From Liolophura sinensis (lineage: Eukaryota; Mollusca; Polyplacophora; Chitonida; Chitonidae), in NCBI RefSeq assembly GCF_032854445.1, contig NC_088303.1:565501-629500 (forward strand): DNA of 64,000 bases. Direction: 5' to 3'. Below, piece by piece: positions 21,625 to 33,700 of this stretch. The first letter of the stretch is position 1. Every line of letters begins with the position of its first letter. Below the pieces are notes generated by a model, which was given only the letters and a program-made list of their open reading frames with translations, made no database searches and was not told where the DNA came from. The translations under genes were made by a program, and so were the position numbers.

Positions 21625-23070
21625 TCATCTAACTACTAAAGGCTTAATGATGATCATCACCTTGAAGGCATTCTTGTCCTCACCTGTCATGAACATAGAG
21701 GTGTCTGGGTCAGAATTGAGTTCCGTGTAAGGTATAAGATGGTCAAAATTGCAAACTGCTGAGTCTTGGTCAAAGACAAAACGCCGTTTCACTACGTGTC
21801 GCACATATTCCATGCCACCTTCACAGGCGGCTACCAACACAGACATTTCCACGTGCTTCCTCTCTGGGGTCTCTGCCTTTATGGAGAGGCGAACCATATT
21901 GTACACGGCCTCTGGTGCCATGTGGTTCTCCTGCAGTCCAATCATCATGAACTGTCCAAAATGCACCCCTTTTGGGTACAGTTCCATCTGCCACTCCCAC
22001 TGGATGTTGTCATCAGCGATGGAGCCGCTCACTGGGCTGGAGAAATACATCAGCCTCATCACATGCTGGTACAGGCAGCTGTAGTTCTCCATCACCAGAA
22101 CTGTATTCCACATCTCGCTTGTGTAACTGCGGGGAAAATAGTGCTCTGTCTTACGACTGCTGCTTTCAAACACAACTCTCGCATCTGCTGGTTGAGAATG
22201 GTATTTTATACCAAGAGTTATCTTCTCCTCAAAGAACTGCTTTGCCACCTGGGCCAGTTCATCCAGATGCAACACCTTGAGCTGTGGGAGAGACAGGAAA
22301 GGAAACCTTATGTAACACAAAGTTTCTAAAATGAGCTTCTGAAAACACGGCATGGACATGTTACAGGTAACTTTCTGAGAAAGCAGCCATTTTTTCACGG
22401 CACAGTACAATACATACTCGTCATGTATCACAATATCTGAAGATTTCAGGAAGTCCATCAGAGTTTCCTTGTGCATAGTTACAAAGTCAGATGCCACTGT
22501 CACCAGTTTAAAATTCCACAATATCATATCCTGGCAGATCTTCTCTAGGTCCTGATGAGCGCAGAGGTGGGCGTAGCGCAGCCATGACACGATGTGTCCT
22601 TTGCGAATAGCTGGTATACACTTGGCACACATGTACTCTATACACAGCTGGCTCATTTCTGTCACTCCATACTTATCAGCCAGCATGAGAAGTGGCAATG
22701 CAGACTCCGGGGAAAGCTCCACCAGTCCCGAATACAAGTACTTAAGGAATTTATCAAATACTGCCACACATTCTGGCTCTTCCTTTAATAAAATACGATC
22801 TTTGTAAAACTCAGGCCACTTAGGGTTGGTCAACATGACCCGGAGAACTTCACTAGACATACAGAGTATCAGTTTGTGGACATGGAACACCTTGTGGCCA
22901 ACAAGCAGCTCCAAATCGCTGAGCTCTGACGTACACAGAAGCCCAGTGAGTTTCTTCAGGGTGACATCAGAGTTGTCTATTTCCCCAACTTCACTATCGT
23001 CAACATCACCTCGGGGTTTACAAAGACTCTTGGGTGAAAGGTCAAACCTGTCAACTCTTCCAATTGCCAT
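21625..23070 (-). CDS. BTBD17: BTB/BACK domain protein, BTBD17-like
   Basis: A single uninterrupted 481-codon frame. The BTB/POZ domain is at about residues 45-150 (SDLELLVG, FHVHKLILCMSSEVLRVML, VFDKFLKYLYSG), and the BACK region at about 165-290 (HLCAHQDLEKICQDMILWNF, DEYVLYCAVKKWLLSQ, IRFPFLS). The C-terminal third (about 330-481) has the beta-rich region seen in BTBD17-type proteins, ending in KVMIIIKPL. Length matches vertebrate BTBD17 (about 480). BTB-BACK proteins dimerise and often act as adaptors, but no substrate is known from this sequence. Unlike vertebrate BTBD17, no N-terminal signal peptide is visible (MAIGRVDRFDLS is polar). The start is preceded by ACAACA, a good context. The gene is head-to-head with E2F4/5, with 1543 bp between start codons. 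It could instead be another BTB-BACK paralogue. Confidence 0.85.
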   Translation of the reverse strand: MAIGRVDRFDLSPKSLCKPRGDVDDSEVGEIDNSDVTLKKLTGLLCTSELSDLELLVGHKVFHVHKLILCMSSEVLRVMLTNPKWPEFYKDRILLKEEPECVAVFDKFLKYLYSGLVELSPESALPLLMLADKYGVTEMSQLCIEYMCAKCIPAIRKGHIVSWLRYAHLCAHQDLEKICQDMILWNFKLVTVASDFVTMHKETLMDFLKSSDIVIHDEYVLYCAVKKWLLSQKVTCNMSMPCFQKLILETLCYIRFPFLSLPQLKVLHLDELAQVAKQFFEEKITLGIKYHSQPADARVVFESSSRKTEHYFPRSYTSEMWNTVLVMENYSCLYQHVMRLMYFSSPVSGSIADDNIQWEWQMELYPKGVHFGQFMMIGLQENHMAPEAVYNMVRLSIKAETPERKHVEMSVLVAACEGGMEYVRHVVKRRFVFDQDSAVCNFDHLIPYTELNSDPDTSMFMTGEDKNAFKVMIIIKPLVVR

Positions 23071-24613
23071 TGTTGTGTGTCAATGTCTCGTCTTACAGAC
23101 TCATTCCTATTGATTGACAGATCTCAGATCTGGATCTACAAACTGAAAGAACACATTGAGAGGCTTTATCATATTCTTTGTTCTTTCTTTACATGTAATG
23201 TTATCTGAATGTCCAAAGGCTAGAAATAGAAAAAGTGACAATTCTGAGTTCTTCTAATTTTCTAATACTCGTATTTTCAGTGATCTGAAAAGGTGATTGT
23301 CAAACGTCCATTATAAATCTGTGTGCTGTAAGCGGTAAGAACCGGATTTGTTAATTTTACTCTTCAGCCAAGAGAAACATGGAACTACAAGCATTGTGGT
23401 CAGAGACCTGCAACTAAACTCCTTCACAATGCAGCTGTTAGTTAAACTGCCTCTTGATGTATAATTTTCTGGAAGAACAATATATATCAGTTGGTAAGGG
23501 CCATCAAAGTAAATTGCCAAAAGGAAATGATATAGGTTACATGACAAATACATGTATGTGTACAGTAGATGTATGAGGCCATTTATGTGGAAACATAGCC
23601 CTGTACTCAGGACTTAGCCTATAGTCATAAACAGGTGGGTTATTTGACATTAGCAACATTGTTTGGAAACTCTTAATCATTTCAAATGAAGCACCTTCTG
23701 ACTAGAACTGCGCCATGCCATCAGGCTTCTCACAATATCTTAATATTCAAGTAAGTCTCCATGTGGGGTAACGCGGGAAAAGAAGTTTTGAGAATTGCCG
23801 AGTGATTGTACGGAAATGTTAACAAGGAGTGTGAGCCATGGAAGCCTTCATGGCCATAATAAATCTAGTCTAAAGTGAGTAGGGTCATATCGTGGCGGTG
23901 GGGAGGGTGCAGAAAGCGGATCTTCAGGTTGGTGTGTTTAATTTACGAGAGACTTGTTCGATAACAAAGAGAATCAGCCTAGATCTTCGTTGAGTACGAA
24001 ATTAATACTGTTAGCATAAAGACTCCAAGGACGCTAAGCCATTATAAGAAAAGAAATCAGAGTTTTTCGGGGCTAGGCTGTGATGGTATAGGTAATCACA
24101 GTCCTACAGAGCTAAAACATGACACACATCAGACATAGAATTGTACAGGTGTTACGGACAACCACATCATACCGTCAGTGTGTTGGGGACAGCACGTTGA
24201 GAACCGAGGAGTAATGGGTAACTTTGTCAGTGCTTGCATATAGGGCTGTGTTTCGACATAAACATAGCCTGATAAAGCTACGTATACAGATATCATATGA
24301 TATGTGAAGATACTGAGTGAATCATAACGACCCACTACCTGCCGGACTGTGCCAGATAGCATGCCTGTCATGCACTGCACAAATACTCAGCATTAGTTAC
24401 CATGCCTTATGATGGCAATGTGAATAGCAAAATACCTTCTGGTATGGAAATTCAAAGTTCAAATACTAAAACGGTCGCTTCGTCAGCTCACAACTCATCA
24501 TGACAGGTCGTCGCCATTACAAGAAGCCCGGATGTTGACCCCAATGACCGCTGAAATATTTCCCATGATTCCGTGTACAACGGCTTCCTGTCGCTAAACT
24601 CAAAGCGAGCACG
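23071..24613. promoter_or_regulatory. Divergent promoter region between the BTB and E2F4/5 genes
   Basis: The spacer between two start codons pointing apart, so both 5' UTRs and promoters must lie here. No TATA box stands out near either start. Short frames at 23311-23553 and 24129-24380 have no recognisable product. An E2F consensus and an ETS-like core (cttcctg, about 24586) are present. Transcription start sites cannot be placed. Confidence 0.5.
23773..23780 (+). promoter_or_regulatory. E2F-binding consensus site GCGGGAAA
   Basis: An exact match to the E2F consensus (TTTCCCGC on the other strand), in the context aacgcgggaaaag. It lies 841 bp upstream of the E2F4/5 start and 703 bp from the BTB gene start. 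It could mediate auto- or cross-regulation by E2F, but one 8-mer in 1.5 kb can occur by chance. Confidence 0.4.
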
Positions 24614-24721
24614 ATGGCCTACAACACACCAAGTCGGCACGAAAAGAGCTTAGGATTACTTACCACCAAGTTCGTTAACCTTTTGCAAGAGGCCAAGGAT
24701 GGTGTCCTCGACTTAAAAGTC
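24614..24721 (+). CDS. E2F4/5: E2F4/5 exon 1
   Basis: 36 codons from ATG; starts the winged helix ([20 protein letters not shown]). Ends in phase 0 at GTC followed by the donor GTAAGT. The start is supported by E2F homology beginning at residue 7. Confidence 0.95.
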
Positions 24722-27700
24722 GTAAGTGTTCGTTGTCGCCATCTGCTATTGGCAATCTCCGCGCAGTTAATGTGATTGTCCGCTCGCACTGCGTGTGCTC
24801 TCAGCCTGTCAGCCAGGTTTGTTTATTGTTCGAGCGACCCGCATGGCCTTGGCTTTTTGACGAGACGATGGGGTGTGATCAGCTTTACTGGATCATTTGT
24901 TAATGGGTGACAACCTGCTTGGTCTAAATAATTGATGAATTTTGCAAACAGCATTACTGTTTGTCATTTTGTTTATATTCCACCTGCATCGCCCAAACAC
25001 TCTCAAGCACGAAAGCTTTTATCACATTAGTTTTACCTAGGCCTACATTGTAAATTTAGTACCGGTAATCTGTTAACTTAAGCATTAGTTAGAATCCCGA
25101 CCGTGGAAGGTGGCAATTTGTACTTTACTATTTACATCCAGAACTCAAGGAAGGCGTGAGTGACTAGAATTTACAGTATAAGACTTCGTGTTTTACAGTT
25201 CTGACTTGACACAGAAACATGTAACATACCTCACAATAACAACTGCAGATGCCCAGGATATCGCCAAAACTGGCATAAATTAGCTACAGACAAGGCTAAG
25301 CGACACTAGCATATCGGTCTACTAGTTACTAGGTCACACACTACATCAAAGCATGTGAATAAGGCATACCCTGCCATTTTCCAGGAGCAGCAATTTATGT
25401 CCATATTCAGTTTTCATTTTTTATATTAAAAATTTATCTGGTGACAAAAGGTAAGGAAAATGCTCTTGAGATATTATTATGAAAGATTATAGCTTCATGA
25501 CAGTTAATCTTGATACAGCATATCTAAGAGTTAAGCCATCATGCTAGTCCACTTACCTGTTGTGCTCATTCATTCTGATTCTATTGACCATGCGAGACCA
25601 TTGATCACATAGAACTTTGAAGCACATGTGCATCCCAGATAGATTCATCTTTTGTTGCATGACATACTTTTGAAGCTCCAAAGAGCTGGACTGATTGACA
25701 GTTATATTTCATAATGATACACTAATCCAGTATTCCAATGCCAGTTATTGCATTGACTGTATACCCTGGATCCCTTACCCACTGTGCACAATAGTACAGG
25801 TTTTGGACCAACAGAACCAGTATTCAGACAAACTTTTGGTGTATCTAGTTATCCTATTGCCGTAAGAGCAAATCCTACATTTCTCTGACAAGGCTCCATG
25901 TTCTGTGTCACCATTTGATGTCATATAATCACTCTGGAAAGATACCTGTACCAATCTTTTGTCACTGTACAATGTCTATCATAATCATCATACTTACCCT
26001 TCTTACACCATACATTGTATTTTGTCACCCATTCAATGTCATTGCCTTCTTTTATGTCACAATTAAATGTCCTTTATAATCAGAGGGGAGGGGGGGCCTA
26101 AGCTGACGTTGCTAACCAATGCATTGTCTGAGAATGTCAGTTTGCCTACACTGTATATATATATGTATGTATGGCTAGCAGCCATTGGACAACAGATCAT
26201 GTGCACTGTATGTAAGGGTACAGAGACCAACCTAAATTTACACAACATGCAAGACATGTCTTTCAGTATACAATGGTATCAGATTGAATCAAAAATCTAC
26301 TACCTTTTAATGAGGAGTTTGATAGTGACAGCTCAGACCATCCACTCATTTGGGGAAAAGTTTGATGGTTTCATTTTCCTTGTTCATCATGTAAAAGTCT
26401 GAAGAAGCTAATGCCATGAAATCTGCCCACTCATCTTGGAACGGCTACAATGACGCAACAAACTGTCTCTAAACATAGGGAAACATCTCAGAATGATGCG
26501 GGTCTTTGCAGGGCTCAAATTAGAAAATCTCAAGTGGCCTGCAAGTGTTTTCCAGTCATACATTTTTAGCAGGCCAAATAGCAGATGACCTGCAATTTTT
26601 TAAACATGGCCTGCCAATTCAGTAGTTCAGTTAAATTAAATCTTGAGGTTTATTTGCAAAAATATCTGATATTTGCTGACTCAACTTTTAATCATTGAAT
26701 CCCAAAAAAGCACTTTGCAGAACAAAGTAGGTCTTTAAATTCACTCTAAAGCAAAAGAGAATAGGATGTTTGTTATCACTCTTGCAAGTATAAATCCCTT
26801 TCTGTGTTGAAATGTTGTTGCAATCCACAGAAATATACCCTTCTCGTCTCGTCAAAATAATTTTTTGCAGTCATGGCAAATTTGATCAACTAAATTTCGG
26901 AACCATGAGCCTATAGATAAGGAATCAACCTAACAGGACTATGCAGCCCTAACTGGCAAGTTTAGCCATGGTTTCAACGGTCATCAGGGATAAAAAAAAA
27001 AATAAATAACAATTTGCCAATTCAGTCAAACAAGAAAAATCAACTGCAAAGGTTTCAATCAAGGCTTGTGGCTATCATTTATCATCTACGCAGCTGTCTT
27101 ACAGTCTCGTTATCCATGTTTTCTGTTTATAGCCTTAGATACAATCTGGATTTTGAAGAGAGAAAATTCAACGCTTTATCAGACCTTCTGCATATAACTA
27201 GTTCGAAATGAATATAAGTGTACGAGTTATTGAAAATATTCTTTATTCCACCCAAAAAGTCGACATTAGTTTGCTTCTAGCTGACACAAAAAAAGAGAGT
27301 GCGCAGCAATATGAGCGCATACATGAGATAATTTGTAAAGTAGCCTGCCACTCAGAGATATATCTTGTAACGTTTCGCTGTGGTTTGCAACGAATAATAG
27401 ATTCGTTGTATCTTTATCATGCCGCCAAACATTAGAAAGCAGAACTTATCGTTGTCCAGACATTGACATCTCATGCTTGGCCTGTGATTTTATTTGTCGC
27501 ATTTTCTTTTTGGTAGGCTGGTTTTAAGTTGGTCTGTTATGCCAAATTTTCGCCATTCGATCACTGATAAGTTAAATACGCTCGGGTTTCTCACTATAGC
27601 GACCATGGTTCACCATGCACAGGCATTTTGAGGGATGTTCACCGTGCTCCGAGCAAGATCAACGATGACGTAATTTCGGTAAAAAATCTGACCATTGATG

Positions 27701-30700
27701 GAAAATAGGCATACCCTATTTGTTCTAAAATAAAGTTGAGACATTTGGTCTGCTCATTTTAGTCAATAAACATGTAATTCGAACAGAAATATTAAGTCTC
27801 TTTCTCACTTCTCAAATTGTGAGACAATTTAATGAACAGCATACTCATACCTTTACTTTTTCAGAAGGCTGGTAAAGAAATGTAATATTCTTACTTTTAA
27901 CACTACAAACCTCTGTCTCAAATTTTAGAAGAATTAGGGTAATATGGAGGGGTAATTAACCGGCGTAAAAAAAAAACAAAAAATGAAAATTTCTTGGACA
28001 TAATATTTTTCCGTTGGCTTAGAAAACACAATCTTTAGAGTTTCTTTTCATGTATCCTTTAAATGATAGGTTTAGTACTGTACAGTTTGCTTATTTACTT
28101 ATTTGATCGGTATTTAATGCCGCCCTTAAGGAAGAGTTTACCGTATGACATTTGGCAGAAGAGGAAGCTAGCATAATCTGGCAGCTTGATTAGTTTGGGT
28201 GCCTAACAGTTTGGTGGCCAAAATGTTTGCTAGACCTAAAATGGCTTTATCGTCATACCTAAGGCTGTATATGTTTTTATGTCACCATCCAGTGTCAGTT
28301 ATAATCAGCATACTTCTACCTTCTTTTTTATCCCTATGTCAGTTATATCGGGGGTGCGAAAAAAAAAATCTCAAAATGCCTCAGATTGTTTCAATTCCAT
28401 TATGTCTTAAACAATGATTTCTGGTTACATGCACATGTATATACCTGTTTGGTAGTCTCATGTTTTGATGTACTTGAATCCAAACATTGATGGCATGGGT
28501 ATTTTTACTTTACTTTCCCAGCATTTGAGACCTTAACATGCTTTACCACATATATTATTGACAGGCAGCTGACACACTGGCCGTAAGGCAGAAGAGAAGA
28601 ATCTATGATATTACAAATGTGCTAGAGGGTATTGGGCTGATCGAGAAGAAGTCAAAAAACAGTATACAATGGAAGTATGTTCTTTGAGGGTGTTTTTTTT
28701 ATTTATTAATTTTACTCTTACACTTCTTTAAGCTTGATGCTACTTCATTTTATAATATTGATGACGTAATAAATGTCAGTTTTTGAAGAAGAAAAATACA
28801 GTAATAAAGATAATATAAAAAGGCATTAACAGTCCTTCAAATAGAAAAAAAAGGTTAATTATTATGTTTTATTCATGGGTCGTCGCTTGGGCTTTTAAGA
28901 AGGAGATTGCGGAGCGGTAAACCAATGAAAACTCGATTACCAAAGGGTGAACTGTCATTTGATTCCTTATGATTTTTGTCTATTGGAAGTCTTCTTGACA
29001 GACACAAGAAGATTGTTTATTCATTCTCTGTGTAGGGGAGCTGGCCCAGGATGCAATACAAGAGAAATATCTGATAAACTGGGTGTTCTCAAAGAGGAAA
29101 TAGAAGACCTGGAGCTGCAGGAACAGAAGTTGGACCAGCATAAGATGAGAGTACAACAGAGCATCAAAAACATAACAGATGAAGTCACAAATCATCAGTA
29201 TCCTTGTTCATGGTTTTCCTGATCCTGATAGTTCTCCTGATCCTGATAGTTCCGCTGTTCTTGTTAGTTCTCCTGATCCTGATAGTTCCTCTGACCCTGA
29301 TAGTTCACCATTTGTATAGTTCCCCTGATCCTGATAGTTCTCCTGATCCTGATAGTTCCCCTGATCCTAATAGTTCCCCTGATCCTAATAGTTCTCCTGA
29401 TCCTGATAGTTCCCCTGATCATGATAGTTCCCCTGATCCTGATGGTTCTGCTGATCCTGATGGTTCTCTTGATCCTGATGGTTCTCTTGATCCTGATGGT
29501 TCTCCTGATCCTGATAGTTCTTTTGATCCTGATAGTTCACCATCTGTATAGTTCCCCTGATCTTGATAGTTCCCTTGATCCTGAAAGTTCTCCTGATGCT
29601 GATAGTTCTCCTGATCCTGATAGTTGACATCTGTATAGTTCCCCTGACCCTAATAGTTCTCCTGATCCTGACAGTTGACCATCTATATAGTTCCCCTGAT
29701 CCTGATAGTTCCCCTGATCCTGATAGTTCCCCTGATGCTGATAGTTGACCATCTGTATAGTTCCACTGAACCTGATAGTTCCCCTGATCCTGATAGTTCT
29801 TCTTATCCTGATAGTTCAGCATCTGTATAGTTACCCTGACTCTGATAGTTCCGCTGATCCTGATAGTTCCGCTGATCCTGATAGTTCTCCTGATCCTGAT
29901 AGTTCCCCTGATCCTGGTAGTTCACCATCCTGATAGTTCTCCTGATCCTGATAGTTCCCCTGACCCTGATAGTGCTCCTGATCCTGGTAGTTCCGCTGGT
30001 CCTGACAGTTCAGCTAAACCTGATAGTTACCCTGATCCTGCAAGTTCCGCTGATCCTGAAAGTTCATCTGATCCTGATGGTTCCCCTGATCCTTTGATAG
30101 TTCACCTGATCTTGATAGTAACAGACAGACTGATCAATATTTTAAGAAAACACACCAACAGCAGCAAAGATACATGTATTTGTGGATGTCCTGAATCTTT
30201 TTTAACATAAGACGTACTTGCAGTTTTCCATTGATGTCCATAACAATTTTCTTAACAGTTTGCAGACTAGCATATGTAACCCATGAAGATATCTGTCACT
30301 GTTTTAAGGGAGACACATTGCTGGCTATTCAGGCCCCGTCAGGAACACAGCTGGAGGTGCCCATACCAGAGGTGGTGAGTACATAGCAAATGTGCATAAT
30401 GACATCATTGCGTCAACCACTAATAAGGACCTCAGTTTGCCTTTCTAGCTTGTTCAGTGTTCAAACTTTGCTACCTCAGCCCGGAGACATATTTTCTGGA
30501 TCAAATCCAGAATGGAGAGCTTAGAACAGTGTTAATATTGAACTTTTTAAACAGTGCTCTGCGTTGCTTCATTTAATTTATGTTGGTTGCAATGATACCC
30601 AGTGTACATCACTCTGCTGTACTGCAATAAAGGGAGGTAACTTCAATGCCAATTTGCTTATGTTGGTCATTTTTACGGTGACTTTTGTCAAAGTCCTAGT

Positions 30701-33700
30701 TATCAGCAACTGCTGCTTTCAAGAACATTTGCGTTAGACATCCTGATCAGGATCCGTCATGACAAAAACTTCAGTAGCCTTGGATTATGGACATGGTGTA
30801 TTCTGATTTTTTTTTGAATTGTCTGGGATGGCAAGTGGTTTCTCTTTTTCTCTTGCTGCTTGGAAAATTTACCTACAAGGTAGGCAGGCGATATTTCAAC
30901 ACCTGAACGCATATACATATGTTGTATTTAACCTAAAATATTTTTGTCCATGACCAAATAACTCCTTGATTCTAAAAGTTCTGTTGATCTTAGGTGTTTT
31001 GAAGTTTTTATTTGGAAGGTAAAATGATATTCTATAGGAAATATGGTGTGTTTGCCCCAGGATAAGGAGTTTTCTGGGAGAATTTGGATTTCAAATAAAG
31101 TCTTAATATCTGTTATTGGTGTTGCACTCAGGGACCTGGTTTAAAGAAGAGCTACCAGATTCACCTTAAGAGCCAGTCCGGGCCTATTTATGTGTTGCTT
31201 GTGAATAAAGACACGGAGGAGACGAGTCCTGTGGTGGTCCAGGTACCACCCCCCAAGGATGAAATGGCCGAGATTGAGAAACACAGTCAGGACGCTGGCG
31301 GCAGAGGCAGCAAAGGGGTGGGCAAGGTCAGATTAGACCCGTTGTACTCTGTATACGTAACTGAACCAAAATCGCAGGCCAAATACTTCGCAGTTGATGG
31401 ACAGTTGTTCAAAAGCATAGTAGATTTAAACCAGGTATTGACTGTAGTTCAGACTTTAGTTCTGACTGCAGGTGATATTGACTTGTATTTCTAGTAAACA
31501 GATAACAGTCCTGCTTAATTAAAATGATTTGATTGGTGTTTTACCCCGTACTCAAGAATATTTCACATATACGACGGCAGCTAGCAGTATGGTGGGAGCA
31601 AACAGGGCAGAGCCCGGGGAAAACCCACAGCCATCTGCAGGTTGCTGGCAGACCTTTCCACGTACGAAATTAAAAAGAAGTGTACTCACACTAAAGATTT
31701 TAAAAATGGTACTTGTCACTGCATCGCTAGGCACTCAGCACTGAGAGGTTAGAACTAGGAAGCAAGACTGGTTGGCACGGTGTCAGTATAATGTGACTGG
31801 GTAGGGTGTCCTATCTGGTGTCTCCGGCATGATACTTTAATGGGGGCAGCACTTGGTGGCATTTGCTTGCCCTGCCACAAGAACACACACCTCGTTTTCA
31901 TATGACTCAAAAATCGTTAAGTACGATATTAAACCCCAAGAATACATGCATATATTACTGCATGTGACTAAATACTATTAAAATGGCAACCTTGTTATTT
32001 AGTTGTAAGCTGTAAACTTAGGTAAATTTAATATTCAGATTTGCAGAAAGAGATCTCTATGATTTTGGGAAAAATGGCATATAAATTTGCTGGAGAGGTA
32101 CACCTGTTCTTGTGCTGTGCATGCTTTATGTTCCTGATTGATTTTGTGTTGCCAGAAATCACCTATGAAAAGGCCTGACAGTGAAAATGTGTCCCCAGTC
32201 ACGAGGATGGCCACTCGTTCATCTCCCAGAAAAACAGCCCAGTCAGCTGTAGATCAAGGTAGCTTTCTCATCTCTCTACAATTTCTCGTGACATTTGGGT
32301 GGAAATTCTTTGTGGTTATTTACTGTTTATGTATAGTGGTTATTGGTTGCCAGCATGGAATGGAATGGGTGTTAACATAATTTCAATGTTATTACTTTTT
32401 ATGGTTTATGGTTACTTTTCCAAGTTAGGCACTCAGCTCTATTAAATGTCTGAATTTTGGTGAAATCTGTGTCTTGTAAACCATCCGCTTAACATGTGAA
32501 TGGTTGCTTGTTTGGCCAATGTAGGTGTAACTGCCAGTAAAAACTGTTAGCAGCCCTTTGTTAGATTAACTATTCCCACAATTTTGTTTGGATAGACATA
32601 CTTCCGGAATATTTTGTTGTTTTCATAATTAACTGTTGTATGATGTTGCACTGTCTTCTCCCCAAACCCAGGCGGCCAGCTAACTTGCTCTGTAATTTGA
32701 CCCCCTCAGCACATGTTGACCCCTTCACCTCTAACCTGTGCCTCGTTCTGTACATTTGTGTAATTTCAGTCCTACCCGCTCAGCAGTCTACCTCAGTGGA
32801 ACTGCCCACAGATATTCTGTTTGACCCCACGCGAACAGACTTGGGTAAGCGTAACACCTACAAATATATGTGCGTTGCATAACACCTACACAGTGTGATG
32901 TGTAACACCTACAAACATGTGTTACCCAACACCTGCAAACATGTGTATAACACCTACAAACATACATGAATTGCATAACACCTACAAACATACATGCATT
33001 GCATAAAAACCTACAAACACACATGCATTGCATAACACCTGCAAACACATGTACATTGCATAACACCTACAAACACATGTGCGTTGTATAACATCTACAC
33101 ATGTGTGTTGTGTAACACATACAAACATGTGTTGCGTAACACCTACAAACACATGTGCGTTAGATAACACCTGCATACATATGTTTTCTAACACCTACAA
33201 ACATACATGCATTGCATAACACCTACACACATGTGTTGTTTAACACCTACAAACATGTGCATTACATACAACGTACACACACACGTGCGTTGCATAACAT
33301 TGCAAACACTTGTTCACTGCATTACACTTACAAACACACGTGCGTCAACTGATTAAACCTTACACAGAGTGTGATCATTTTCAGATTTGGGGGTTTTGTT
33401 AGCTCATTCAGCATGGGAGGACCACTTTTACTTCAAGAATCAGTTTTCTGTAACCTCTCTTGTAATTCACATTGCTTTATGCTGCCATAACCAGGACATC
33501 ATTTACGAAGAAAATTATGGGAAATTTTTAGCCAGTGAGGTTGCAGACATAAGTTCAGTTCTTGTGCGTTTGACAGCAGTTTACGAGGCATGTCAGATAC
33601 CTGCCACTTTAATCTGCTCCACCCGTTGTGACGAAAAAAGTTGCCAGTACTATATTAAATGCTTATTACCAATAAATAAGTAAATGCTTTCTGAGATTAA

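Noticed and set aside
26500-27440. Possible coding frames in E2F4/5 intron 1 (27014-27435)
   Set aside because: Two short frames in different phases with no recognisable domain, between validated exons 1 and 2.
29204-29933. DPDSSP-type frames on plus and Gln/Asn/Tyr-rich frames on minus
   Set aside because: They come from an 18-bp intronic array. The exon 3 donor and exon 4 acceptor are required for E2F homology, so this DNA is intron.
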